Shown: positions 1 through 8,599 of the stretch, piece after piece
Numbering within the stretch: position 1 is the first letter of the stretch
Layout of the letters: each line of letters starts with the position of its first letter
Assembly (NCBI GenBank): GCA_002425705.1
Contig: DIMT01000001.1
Span: 67,653-131,652 of the forward strand
Length of the DNA stretch: 64,000 nt
Source of the DNA: Firmicutes bacterium UBA5559
GTDB lineage: Bacteria > Bacillota > Clostridia > Peptostreptococcales > Anaerovoracaceae
Reading direction: 5' to 3'
Translations under genes and position numbers: made by a program
Notes under the pieces: model-generated
Database searches by the model: none
Told to the model about the DNA's origin: nothing
What the model saw: the letters and a program-made list of their open reading frames with translations, nothing else

Positions 1-3000
1 CTTTCTCTCCAGGTTCGGTTCGAAAACCACGATGATTCCTATTCCAAAGTTTCCAGTCAGAAAAAAGCCCTGACAGAAACCGAAGCCCGGGAAATGGCCC
101 AGGTTCAGAAATCAGCGGTAGCTGCTCCGAAGAAATCGCCAGAACCCCAGGAAAAGAGTTGGGGGAAAAAACGATCCTCCAAGGAAGAACCGGCCTGCGG
201 CAGCCAGATTATGGGGAAACCCTTTGCCGGAGACCCGGATCCCATGCAGAGCCTGAACACCGAATCAGGAACGGTGGTCATCGAAGGGATCTTGTTCCGA
301 AAGGAATCCCGTACCATCCGCAGCGACAAGAAGCTGGTAACCCTGTTGGTCACCGACAAGACCACCTCCCTTTGCCTCAAGGCCTTTGTATCTCCCGGTA
401 AATGGGAGGAGATCGACGAACTGCTCAACCCGGGGGACGGCATCCGGGTCCGGGGCATCGTGGAATGGGACACCTATGAAAATCAGTTGGTGGTTATGGT
501 GAAGGACATTCAGAAGCACCAGAAGGAAGCCAAAACCGACAAGGCAGAGAAAAAACGGGTGGAGCTCCATGCCCACACCAAGATGAGCGCCATGGACGGC
601 CTCAATGAAGTGTCGGAGCTGATCCGGACCGCAGCAGCCTGGGGACATCCGGCGGTAGCCATCACCGACCACGGGGTAGTACAAGCCTTTCCGGAAGCGC
701 CCAAGGTGGTGAAAAAGAACAAGCTGGACATCAAGGTGATCTACGGTCTGGAAGGTTACCTGCTGGACGACCGGGATAAGATCGGAGAAGACGGAACCAT
801 TGATTACAAGTCCTCCGGTACCTATCACGTCATCATTTTAGCCCAAAACCAGGAGGGGCTCCGAAACCTGTACAAGCTGGTTTCCATCTCCCACCTGGAT
901 TATTTCTATAAAAAGCCCAGGATTCCCAAATCTGTCCTCGCCGCCCACCGGGAAGGACTGATCATCGGCTCTGCCTGCGAGGCGGGGGAAGTATATCAGG
1001 CGGTTCGGAAGGGAAACCCGGATATTCAGGAAATCGTTGACTTTTATGACTACCTGGAAATCCAACCCATCATCAACAATCAATTCCTCATCGACAACGG
1101 CTCGGTGAAGGATGAAGAGGAGCTTCGGGACATCAACCGGCGGATCGTCCGTCTGGCAGAGGATGCCGGAAAACTGGTTGCCGCTACCTGCGATTCCCAT
1201 TACACCACCCCGGAGGAAGCTTTGTACCGGAAAATCCTCATGGCGGGGCAGGGATACAAGGACATCGAAGGGGACAAAGGACTGTACCTTCGGACCACCG
1301 ACGAAATGCTGGAGGAGTTCAGTTATCTGGGCCGGGATGCTGCCTGGCAGGTGGTAGTAGAAAATACCAATCGGATCGCCGAAATGGTGGAGGACGTCAA
1401 ACCCATTGCTTCCGGTAAGTTCCCTCCCAAGATCGACCGGGCCGAGGAAATCCTCCGGGAAACCTGCATGAAGCGGGCCTGGGAGATGTACGGCAATCCC
1501 CTGCCCTATGACGTGGAAAACCGTCTGGAGCGGGAGCTCAATTCCATTATCAACAACGGCTATGCGGTGATGTACGTTTCCGCTGAGATGCTGGTGAAAA
1601 AATCTCTGGAGGACGGTTATCTGGTCGGTTCCCGGGGTTCCGTCGGTTCCTCCTTTGCCGCCACTATGGCCGGCATCACCGAGGTAAACCCCCTGCCTCC
1701 CCACTATATCTGCGGCGGATGCAAGCATTTTGAATGGGGAGACAACAACGAATACGACTGCGGAGTGGATATGCCGGAAAAGCATTGCCCGGACTGCGGA
1801 CTGCTGATGAAACGGGAAGGCTTTGACATCCCCTTTGAAGTTTTTTTAGGCTTCGAAGGAGACAAGGAGCCGGATATCGACTTGAACTTCGCCGGCGAAT
1901 ATCAGAGCACCGCCCACAAATACGTGGAAGAAATCTTCGGACGGGAAAATGTTTACCGGGCCGGGACCATTGGCACCATTGCCAGCAAGACGGCCTATGG
2001 CTTTGTTCGCAAGTATTTTGAAGAGCGGGAGCAGAACATCAATAAGTGGGAAATCGAACGGCTGACCGAATGCTGCACCGGAGTCCGGCGTACCACAGGA
2101 CAGCATCCCGGTGGAATCATCATTGTCCCCAGGGGTCACGAAATCTATGAATTCTGTCCGGTTCAGCGACCGGCCAACGACATGAATACGGACATCATCA
2201 CCACCCACTTTGACTATCATTCCATCGATGAAAACCTGCTGAAGCTGGATATTCTGGGCCACGACGTGCCCTCCATGATCCGCCAGCTCCAGGATATGAC
2301 GGGAGTGGATCCCCTGACCTTGCCTTTAAATGACGATAAGGTCAAGGGCCTGTTCCTCGGCATCAGTTCCCTGGATATCCAGGAAGAAAACTATAAATAT
2401 CGCCACGGCAGCTTTGGTATTCCTGAGTTTGGCACCAAGTTCGTTCGGCAGATGCTGGATGACACCAGACCCAGCCGCTTCGGGGACCTGGTCCGGATTT
2501 CCGGATTTTCCCACGGTACCGATGTGTGGCTGAACAACGCCCAGGAATTTATCCGAAGCGGAGTAGCCACCATGAAGGACGCCATCTCCACCCGGGATGA
2601 CATTATGAATTATCTGATTCACAAGGGGCTGCCCAACAGCAACGCCTTCAAGATCATGGAAAACGTCCGGAAGGGGAAGGGCCTGAGCGAAAAGGACATG
2701 GAGCTGATGCGGGAGCACGACGTGCCGGAATGGTACATCGATTCCTGCAACAAGATCAAGTACATGTTTCCCCGGGCCCATGCGGTGGCCTACGTTATGA
2801 TGTCCTACCGGATCGCTTATTACAAGGTCTATTATCCCAGGGAGTTTTATGCCACTACTTTCACCACGAAAGTAAATGACTTCGATGCAGAGACTATACT
2901 CAAGGGTCCCAAGGCGATTTTGGAAAAGATCGAGTCCATCGAGAACAAGGGGAAGAACGCCACGAAAAAAGAAGAAGACAGTGTGACGGTCATGGAACTG

Positions 3001-3291
3001 GCCTATGAAATGCTCTGCCGGGGGTACGACTTTAAGGAAGCATCTTTGGAGCATTCAGACCCGGTCAAATTTAAAGTTCTGGAGGATAAGGTGCTGCTGC
3101 CCCTGATGGCGCTTACCGGAGTAGGGGAAACCGCAGCCCGGCTGATTGCCGAAGAGCACCGAAAACGGCCATTCCATTCGGTGGAAGAGATTCAAAAACG
3201 GGCACGGGCCAACAAAACCGCCATCGAGGCACTGAAGCAGCATGGTGTATTGACCGGATTGCCGGAAACGGATCAGCTCTGTCTCTTTTAG
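1..3291 (+). CDS. polC: DNA polymerase III PolC, 5'-truncated by window edge; no exonuclease insertion
   Basis: Replicative C-family DNA polymerase of Firmicutes. The frame is open from base 1, so the gene begins upstream; about 1,096 residues are visible. In order: OB fold (about bases 250-530), first part of the PHP domain (VELHAHTKM near 553 and AITDHG near 660), second part of PHP (YHVIILAQN near 822, CDSHYTTPEEA near 1190), a zinc module with CGGC and CPDCG (1711-1800), the catalytic PDIDLNF (Asp codons 1873 and 1879) and KLDILG (Asp 2248), and a C-terminal clamp-binding QLCLF. In typical PolC a DnaQ-like exonuclease of about 180 residues interrupts PHP after the IYGMExNL-like segment. 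Here IYGLEGYLLDD is followed by only about 20 residues before PHP resumes, and no DxE exonuclease motif is present. Family assignment is secure; loss of proofreading in cis is read directly from the sequence. Confidence 0.96.
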   Translation, partial: LSLQVRFENHDDSYSKVSSQKKALTETEAREMAQVQKSAVAAPKKSPEPQEKSWGKKRSSKEEPACGSQIMGKPFAGDPDPMQSLNTESGTVVIEGILFRKESRTIRSDKKLVTLLVTDKTTSLCLKAFVSPGKWEEIDELLNPGDGIRVRGIVEWDTYENQLVVMVKDIQKHQKEAKTDKAEKKRVELHAHTKMSAMDGLNEVSELIRTAAAWGHPAVAITDHGVVQAFPEAPKVVKKNKLDIKVIYGLEGYLLDDRDKIGEDGTIDYKSSGTYHVIILAQNQEGLRNLYKLVSISHLDYFYKKPRIPKSVLAAHREGLIIGSACEAGEVYQAVRKGNPDIQEIVDFYDYLEIQPIINNQFLIDNGSVKDEEELRDINRRIVRLAEDAGKLVAATCDSHYTTPEEALYRKILMAGQGYKDIEGDKGLYLRTTDEMLEEFSYLGRDAAWQVVVENTNRIAEMVEDVKPIASGKFPPKIDRAEEILRETCMKRAWEMYGNPLPYDVENRLERELNSIINNGYAVMYVSAEMLVKKSLEDGYLVGSRGSVGSSFAATMAGITEVNPLPPHYICGGCKHFEWGDNNEYDCGVDMPEKHCPDCGLLMKREGFDIPFEVFLGFEGDKEPDIDLNFAGEYQSTAHKYVEEIFGRENVYRAGTIGTIASKTAYGFVRKYFEEREQNINKWEIERLTECCTGVRRTTGQHPGGIIIVPRGHEIYEFCPVQRPANDMNTDIITTHFDYHSIDENLLKLDILGHDVPSMIRQLQDMTGVDPLTLPLNDDKVKGLFLGISSLDIQEENYKYRHGSFGIPEFGTKFVRQMLDDTRPSRFGDLVRISGFSHGTDVWLNNAQEFIRSGVATMKDAISTRDDIMNYLIHKGLPNSNAFKIMENVRKGKGLSEKDMELMREHDVPEWYIDSCNKIKYMFPRAHAVAYVMMSYRIAYYKVYYPREFYATTFTTKVNDFDAETILKGPKAILEKIESIENKGKNATKKEEDSVTVMELAYEMLCRGYDFKEASLEHSDPVKFKVLEDKVLLPLMALTGVGETAARLIAEEHRKRPFHSVEEIQKRARANKTAIEALKQHGVLTGLPETDQLCLF

Positions 3292-3330
3292 TCCTATAAT
3301 TCTCTTTTTGACACTTTTAATGTCTTTTAA

Positions 3331-3359
3331 TTGACATTTTTTGCTTTATTATCTACAAT
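3331..3359 (+). promoter_or_regulatory. Sigma-A-type promoter of the BTAD regulator gene
   Basis: Consensus -35 TTGACA (3331-3336), a 17-bp spacer and -10 TACAAT (3354-3359). The predicted start site (about 3366) lies just upstream of the GGGAGGG ribosome-binding site, so the leader would be very short. A TTG at 3331 in frame with the downstream gene is therefore unlikely to be its start. Confidence 0.7.
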
Positions 3360-3381
3360 GGGAGCAAGGGAGGGAATGCCC

Positions 3382-4617
3382 ATGCAAGAGGAATACAAAA
3401 TCACCTTTTTTAAAGAATTTTCCCTGAGCCAGGGAGGCCATCTGATTTTAGAAGGCCCACTGAAAAGCAGTAAGGTTTTTCAACTGCTTCAGTATTTTCT
3501 TGCCCATCGTTCCAAATCCTTTACGAAAGAGCACCTGATCGAGCTCCTTTACGGGGATGAATTTGTGGATAATCCCACCAATGCGCTGAAAATCATCGTT
3601 CACCGGCTCCGGAAGCAGATCCTGTCCCTGGGACTGCCGGAAATGGAATACATCGTCAACTACAATGGAAAATACGGATGGAATCCGGAAATCCCCTGTC
3701 AGGTCGACATTGAGATCTTTGAACATACCATGAAGCGGGCCCTCCATCCCAATGCACCGGAGGAGGAGTCCCTTAAGCTGATGCTGGAGGCCATCCACCT
3801 GTATCAGGGGCCTTTCCTGGGCAACAGCCTGACGGAAAGCTGGGTGATTCCCATGCGGGTCCGGTACGAGGAAGCCTATAAACACTTGATAGGTCGAGCC
3901 TGCCAGCTGATTCGGAAGAAGGAGGACTTCATCCTGCTTCACTATATCGCGTCCCATGGACTGGAAATCTATCCGATGGATGAGGATTTCTCCCGGGAAA
4001 AGATATTTGCTTTGCATCAATTGGGCAAGACCAAGGAAGCCATCGGGGAGTATAACCGGATCGTGGACCTGATTTTTAACGAATACGGCGTCAGCCCGTC
4101 GGATGAACTGCAGTCCCTTTACGATAAGGTAGCGGCAACGACCCAGAAAAGCGCCATCAATGTGGATGAAGTTAAAAATTTCCTGGAAGAAGGGGAAGAT
4201 GATGATGGGGCTTATTTCACCAATTATCAAAACTTTGCAGACAGCTATCGTTTTTTAGTTAGAGGGCTGGAGCGAAGCGGTCTTTCCGCATTCCTGATGC
4301 TCTGCACCATGGTCAACAAACAAGGAAAGCTGCTGGATGAGGAACTCCAGCTGGCCCACGCTTCCGATGCGCTGAAGACAGCCTCCAAGGCTTCTTTAAG
4401 AAGAGGAGACCTTTATACCCGGTACAGCCCTTCCCAGTATCTCTATCTGCTGATCGGCATCAACCAGGAAAACTGCAGCATCGTTTTTGACCGTATCGAA
4501 AAGCATTTCCGGAAGGAGTTCCGGGGAAATCAGGTCAACCTGAAATACAAGGTGGTTTCTGCAGCCGACATTAAAAAGCTCTTTGGCGACAAAAGGGGCC
4601 AACAGGATGCAAAATAA
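3382..4617 (+). CDS. BTAD (SARP-like) transcriptional regulator with a degenerate GGDEF-like C-terminus
   Basis: A 411-residue DNA-binding regulator. Residues about 5-95 form an OmpR-type winged helix (LIELLYGDEF and IIVHRLRKQIL). Residues about 100-250 form the helical BTAD/TPR domain typical of SARP/AfsR regulators. After an acidic linker (EEGEDDDG), residues about 290-405 resemble a nucleotide-cyclase/GGDEF fold (LRRGDLYTRYSPSQYLYLL) in which the GGDEF signature is replaced by SPSQY, so it is probably a sensor or dimer module, not an enzyme. The start at ATG 3382 was chosen for the GGGAGGG site 7 bases upstream; ATG 3376 is possible. It directly precedes two sortase/surface-protein operons whose promoters share TGAAAC repeats, which makes it their likely regulator (inference). 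A terminator follows. Confidence 0.8.
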   Translation: MQEEYKITFFKEFSLSQGGHLILEGPLKSSKVFQLLQYFLAHRSKSFTKEHLIELLYGDEFVDNPTNALKIIVHRLRKQILSLGLPEMEYIVNYNGKYGWNPEIPCQVDIEIFEHTMKRALHPNAPEEESLKLMLEAIHLYQGPFLGNSLTESWVIPMRVRYEEAYKHLIGRACQLIRKKEDFILLHYIASHGLEIYPMDEDFSREKIFALHQLGKTKEAIGEYNRIVDLIFNEYGVSPSDELQSLYDKVAATTQKSAINVDEVKNFLEEGEDDDGAYFTNYQNFADSYRFLVRGLERSGLSAFLMLCTMVNKQGKLLDEELQLAHASDALKTASKASLRRGDLYTRYSPSQYLYLLIGINQENCSIVFDRIEKHFRKEFRGNQVNLKYKVVSAADIKKLFGDKRGQQDAK

Positions 4618-4651
4618 ACCGGATTCTGATTCAATATGACACAATTTCGAC

Positions 4652-4680
4652 AAAACGCCTCGAAAAGGGGCGTTTTTTTA
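4652..4680 (+). terminator. Rho-independent terminator after the BTAD regulator
   Basis: Stem AAAACGCC (4652-4659) pairs with GGCGTTTT (4669-4676) and runs into a T tract. It separates the regulator transcript from the surface-protein operon. Confidence 0.8.
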
Positions 4681-4697
4681 TTGCGCAAAACCCGCAG

Positions 4698-4754
4698 GTT
4701 TCAACATGCTACTGGTTTTTTGAAACTGGCAGTGAAACTAAAACGGCATATGAT
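4698..4754 (+). promoter_or_regulatory. Candidate activator-dependent promoter with TGAAAC repeats (surface operon 1)
   Basis: GTTTCA (4698-4703) is followed by TGAAAC (4721-4726), TGAAAC (4733-4738) and a -10-like TATGAT (4749-4754). The two direct repeats are 12 bp apart and the second starts 16 bp before the -10. No -35 consensus is present where one would be expected; the repeats occupy that region. The same layout recurs at 7940-7993. SARP-family activators are known to bind direct repeats of about one helical turn overlapping the -35 region. Confidence 0.55.
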
Positions 4755-4833
4755 AGTTAAACAAAAGGGATGAGTTTCTCCCAGTCACGAAACAGAGACA
4801 TACTTGATTTTATGAGAAGGAAGGAGAGGTATT

Positions 4834-7122
4834 ATGAGTAGTAAAAGAAAAAGCTGGATGAGGGTGGTGGCCTTCACCATAATGCTCACCCTGGTCTTGA
4901 TGACCGGAGCCACTGGGCTGGTAGTAGCCGAAGAGGGAGGCTTCGAAGGACCGCCTCTGGAGGAGAATGGAATTATCCAGTCGTCGGGGTCGGAAGATCC
5001 ATCCGGTGATGACGGTTCTGGTAAAATGGATGAGGGATTGCCTGAGGGAGAAGGGCAAACAAGAACCATGAGTTTTTTTAAACCGGAAAAACCACCCAAG
5101 CTAGAGATTAAATTAGAAAAGTGGGTTAATCCGGATAAGGTTTTCTTTCAAGATGACATGGTGACTTTTTTCTTCAAGGTTACAAATAAGAGTGAAAGAA
5201 GCCTTAGGAATGTGGTTCTTGTGGATGAAGATTTAGGCCTTGTAATTACGATTGGTGAATTAAGTAAAGAGAGGTGGCATGGATCGGTCTACACAACAGA
5301 GGTGGCTGTTAAGCTGGATCCTGACAAATGGGATGGGAATAAGTACATCAATGAGGCGTCAGTATCCGGCACAGCAAGGGTAGCGGACAATGATATTATT
5401 GTATCAGATTCAGCCTGGGCAAAAGTAGAATTGAAACCGATCATTGGATTCGCCAAAGAAGCGGATCGTGAAACTGTTTTCTTTAAGGACTCCACGGTAA
5501 CCTATACCTTTACGGTAACAAATATGAGTAATAAGCCAATTGCGGATGTGATGATTATTGATCCTGCTATTGGCCTTGAAATTGATGCAGGCTCATTGGG
5601 AATTCATGGAAAGGGCAAAACCTTCACTACAAAAGTAGCGGTTGATCTAAGTGAGAATTTATGGGACGGCAATTCATTTAACAATACTGCCACGGTTCAG
5701 GGAACCGTTCCCTGGGGCGAAGGGACCAGATCAGTCAGTGCCGATGCTTCGTATACCGTGAAGTATCAGGCTCCTTTGACCTTAGAAAAGACGGTTGATA
5801 AAAGCACAGTTAATTTCAAGGACGAAAAGGTAACTTATACATTCAAGGTTAAAAATAACCTTTGGTGGGATCTCCAAAATGTAAAGGTTTATGATGAAAC
5901 CATCGATGCAATTCTGGATTTCGGCAAAGTACGAAAGGGACAATGGGAAACTAGGACATTTGCATTTGATTTGACAAATGCAGAATGGGATGGGGATCAA
6001 TTCATCAACACTGCAAGAGTGGAAGCTCCTTTTATGAGAGGAGATACACCGGTAACTCTTTCGGCAGTTGATACGGCTGCTGTAACTTACGTACCACCCA
6101 TGACCCTGGAAAAATCAGTAGATCCTGGAACTGTATACTCACAAGATGGAATTGTAAACTATACCTTCAAAGTGTGGAATAATCTTTCGGACAATACGAT
6201 TAAGAATGTAGTTCTGACGGATACTCTCTTGGATTTAACGGTGAATGCCGGGGACATCAAAGCAAAGAGTAAATGGAATAAAGGCTATTATACCACCACT
6301 GTTGCTATTGACTTGTCTTTAATCCCTGAAGATTCCTGGGATGGCAATCAATTGATTAATGAAGCTACAGCCATGGGCTGTTACGAAAAAATCAAATGGG
6401 CTCCGAGAGGAAACGAGGGAGACTTCCAAACGATGAAACATTGGTCTCCTCCTACGGAATGCATCACGTTGACAGCAGTGGACACGGCTACCCTGATCTA
6501 TGATCCGACCACATTGACGATTAAAAAAGATGTTCCCAACGTAACCGATTCTGCAGCAGCCTTTGATGTTCTGATTTCGTGGGAAGAAGAATGGGTCTAT
6601 GATGAGGATTCAGGAGACAATGAAATCCCCCAATACCGTACCATGGTGATGAATACCACCACGAAGTCTATCCAGGGTGTAATTTCGGAATTGGAGCCCT
6701 TTGTCATGGATGCGGTTCCTGGAGTTTTGTACACAGTGGCAGAAACTACAAAAGCAGGCTATACCACATCAGAAACCTCTTTGCAGATTACCCTGGAGCC
6801 AGGTGAAGATGGAGTGATCACCTTTGTGAACACCAAGGATGTCATAGAGGAAGAAAGCTCTGGCGGTGGCGGCACCAATCAAGGTGGCAGCAGTGGTGGC
6901 GGTGGAGATACGGATACCAATACCATAGCTACGGTTCCTGACGGTCAGGTACCCTTAGCCCAGGATCCTGTTACTGTTGAAACATTAGCCGATTTACCCA
7001 TTCCGCTAGCTGATGTTCCTCAAACCGGAAACAATGCATTGCTGAATCTCTGGTGGATTTTGCTAGCTTTGTCCGGATTTGGAATCCTGGTTGTCGTAAA
7101 TAGGAAACCGGAAAAAATTTAA
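4834..7122 (+). CDS. Cell-wall-anchored surface protein with DUF11-like repeats and VPQTG sorting signal
   Basis: A 762-residue secreted protein. The signal peptide covers residues 1 to about 32 (basic start, hydrophobic core, cut near VVA-EE). Four related Ig-like repeats of about 110 residues follow, starting near residues 88, 202, 312 and 424; each opens with a LEK-V-type segment and closes with WDGNxFINTA-like residues, as in DUF11 adhesin repeats. Residues about 560-665 resemble a SpaA/prealbumin-like domain (LTIKKDVPN...VNTKD). A Gly/Ser-rich spacer, a VPQTG motif, one transmembrane helix and a basic tail form the sorting signal. ATG 4834 has AAGGAGAGG upstream. The next gene encodes a class B sortase, so this is probably its dedicated substrate. 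Ligand unknown; a structural or adhesive role is inferred. Confidence 0.85.
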   Translation: MSSKRKSWMRVVAFTIMLTLVLMTGATGLVVAEEGGFEGPPLEENGIIQSSGSEDPSGDDGSGKMDEGLPEGEGQTRTMSFFKPEKPPKLEIKLEKWVNPDKVFFQDDMVTFFFKVTNKSERSLRNVVLVDEDLGLVITIGELSKERWHGSVYTTEVAVKLDPDKWDGNKYINEASVSGTARVADNDIIVSDSAWAKVELKPIIGFAKEADRETVFFKDSTVTYTFTVTNMSNKPIADVMIIDPAIGLEIDAGSLGIHGKGKTFTTKVAVDLSENLWDGNSFNNTATVQGTVPWGEGTRSVSADASYTVKYQAPLTLEKTVDKSTVNFKDEKVTYTFKVKNNLWWDLQNVKVYDETIDAILDFGKVRKGQWETRTFAFDLTNAEWDGDQFINTARVEAPFMRGDTPVTLSAVDTAAVTYVPPMTLEKSVDPGTVYSQDGIVNYTFKVWNNLSDNTIKNVVLTDTLLDLTVNAGDIKAKSKWNKGYYTTTVAIDLSLIPEDSWDGNQLINEATAMGCYEKIKWAPRGNEGDFQTMKHWSPPTECITLTAVDTATLIYDPTTLTIKKDVPNVTDSAAAFDVLISWEEEWVYDEDSGDNEIPQYRTMVMNTTTKSIQGVISELEPFVMDAVPGVLYTVAETTKAGYTTSETSLQITLEPGEDGVITFVNTKDVIEEESSGGGGTNQGGSSGGGGDTDTNTIATVPDGQVPLAQDPVTVETLADLPIPLADVPQTGNNALLNLWWILLALSGFGILVVVNRKPEKI

Positions 7123-7130
7123 AGACTAAG

Positions 7131-7152
7131 GGGGCTGCCATCCGGCGGCCCC
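7131..7152 (+). promoter_or_regulatory. Strong intercistronic hairpin between surface protein and sortase
   Basis: GGGGCTGCC (7131-7139) pairs with GGCGGCCCC (7144-7152) across a 4-base loop, followed by only a short T-rich run. It probably attenuates transcription or stabilises the upstream message so that substrate exceeds sortase. A hairpin occupies the same position in the second operon (10428-10451). Confidence 0.5.
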
Positions 7153-7174
7153 TGTTTCAAAGGAGGTGGTTACG

Positions 7175-7924
7175 ATGAAGAGGATCTGGATGATCCGCCT
7201 GGGAATTGTGTTGATTCTTCTAGCCTGTATTCTCTTGCTTTATTCCTTGTTTGGACCGGGCAACAACGGGAAGGAAGAGTTCCAGACATCTTTGCAGGAA
7301 GAGGAGCTGCCAATATCGGCCGATGGGGAGCAGCCCCTCTACCCGGCTCCTTCTGTAACCATTGACTTTGATGGGTTACTGGCTATCAACGATGAGACAA
7401 CCAGTTGGATCTGGATTCCCGATTCGCCTATCACTTACCCGGTGATGCAGGGGCTGGACAATCAGAAGTACCTGACCCGCTCCTATAAGGGGACTTATGA
7501 CCGGAATGGCAGTGTATTCATGGATTACCGATGTCAGCCGGATTACAGCAGCAGCCACACCATTCTCTTTGGCCATAATATGCTGACGGAAGATATTTTC
7601 GGCACACTGGAGCGCTATAAGGACCTTGAATACCTCAACAGACATTCTCTGATCTATATCCTGAAACCGGAGGAATACCAAGTGTACGAAGTCTTCTCCA
7701 TTCACGGGACGGATGCTACCGGAGAAACCTACCGGGTGAATTTTGAAACGCCAGACCACTTTCGGCAGTACCTGGAAGAAATGAAGGAGCTATCCATCCA
7801 TCCTTTGGGGCCTGATCCGGAATCGAAAGACCAGATACTGACCCTTTCTACTTGTACTTCTCACGGAAATAAGAACGATCGTTTCGTTGTCCAGGCCGTT
7901 TTGCAGGAAACTGTAAAACTTTAA
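7175..7924 (+). CDS. srtB: Class B sortase
   Basis: A 249-residue membrane-anchored transpeptidase that would cut the VPQTG motif of the preceding protein and attach it to peptidoglycan. One N-terminal membrane helix is followed by the class B features: WIWIPDSPITYPVMQ, catalytic His in GHNM (codon 7574), catalytic Cys in TLSTC (codon 7853), and an Arg in NDRF. ATG 7175 was chosen because AAGGAGGTGG lies 5-10 bases upstream; an in-frame GTG at 7166 lies inside that ribosome-binding site. It lies 52 bases after its presumed substrate gene. Clostridial class B sortases are known to accept P-x-T-G type motifs, in line with VPQTG. Confidence 0.92.
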   Translation: MKRIWMIRLGIVLILLACILLLYSLFGPGNNGKEEFQTSLQEEELPISADGEQPLYPAPSVTIDFDGLLAINDETTSWIWIPDSPITYPVMQGLDNQKYLTRSYKGTYDRNGSVFMDYRCQPDYSSSHTILFGHNMLTEDIFGTLERYKDLEYLNRHSLIYILKPEEYQVYEVFSIHGTDATGETYRVNFETPDHFRQYLEEMKELSIHPLGPDPESKDQILTLSTCTSHGNKNDRFVVQAVLQETVKL

Positions 7925-7939
7925 AATAGAGTTCAAAAT

Positions 7940-7993
7940 GTTTCATAATTCTGAGATGCTGAAACCTGTATTGAAACCTGAAACCGTTATAGT
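7940..7993 (+). promoter_or_regulatory. Candidate activator-dependent promoter with TGAAAC repeats (surface operon 2)
   Basis: GTTTCA (7940-7945), TGAAAC (7960-7965), TGAAAC (7972-7977), an extra TGAAAC (7979-7984) and a -10-like TATAGT (7988-7993). The 12-bp repeat spacing and the 16-bp distance from the second repeat to the -10 are identical to the promoter at 4698-4754. No -35 consensus is seen. Confidence 0.55.
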
Positions 7994-8055
7994 AAAAATA
8001 AGAAGAAAACAAGTTGTTTGAAATGAACGGAAATTCAACGAAGGAGGTGGTAAGT

Positions 8056-8559
8056 TTGCAGCCAAGCAATATCCGGATGTTTTCCCGGAATATTATTTGT
8101 AACTGCGTCAACCAATGTGGACCTAATGGCATACAAGGAGAGCTGCACCACCTTTACTCCGAAGAACCGATCCGATACCGGGACGCATTTGAAATGCTGA
8201 TCCAGATGGATAAGTTCTATGATAACCTGAATTTTCCGATGGCTTCCACCGAAACCCGATCTTTTATCAAAAGGAAGCCCAGTCAAAATAGGAAAGAGAT
8301 GATAAAAATGGAGCAGGATGAAAAACTATTAAAGGTTAAGGGCAGCAAGGGCACATTCCTGATACAGGTACAATACCGACAGAACGCCACCTGGCAAGGC
8401 AAGGTGGTCTGGGCAGAAGAAAACAAGACACAATATTTCAGAAGCGCACTGGAACTAATGAAACTGATTGATGGAGCTCTGAACAAGGGCAACGAGGAAG
8501 CGACAATAGAATTCGAAGAAAGTGATAATCCAAAAGATAAGAAATACGCTACCAGCTAA
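8056..8559 (+). CDS. Conserved hypothetical protein in the sortase operon
   Basis: A 167-residue soluble protein with no recognised catalytic motif. The first half contains a Cys pair (CNCVNQC) and a helical segment (RYRDAFEMLIQMDKFYD). The second half (GTFLIQVQYRQNATWQGKV...FRSALELMKLID) looks like a small beta-sheet domain plus helix that I have the impression of seeing in other clostridial hypothetical proteins. The start is TTG 8056, chosen because a strong AAGGAGGTGG lies 8 bases upstream; no ATG fits. It is first in the second surface operon and is followed 40 bases later by the wall-anchored protein. It has no signal peptide, so it probably acts in the cytoplasm, perhaps in expression or export of the substrate; this is speculation. 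Confidence 0.65.
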   Translation: MQPSNIRMFSRNIICNCVNQCGPNGIQGELHHLYSEEPIRYRDAFEMLIQMDKFYDNLNFPMASTETRSFIKRKPSQNRKEMIKMEQDEKLLKVKGSKGTFLIQVQYRQNATWQGKVVWAEENKTQYFRSALELMKLIDGALNKGNEEATIEFEESDNPKDKKYATS

Positions 8560-8599
8560 AAGGGAGGTTATCAAGAGCGTATGGGAAAGGAGAATGGAG

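Noticed and set aside
838..1785. 315-codon frame on the minus strand
   Set aside because: Lies fully inside polC, antisense to conserved domains, with no ribosome-binding site or recognisable fold.
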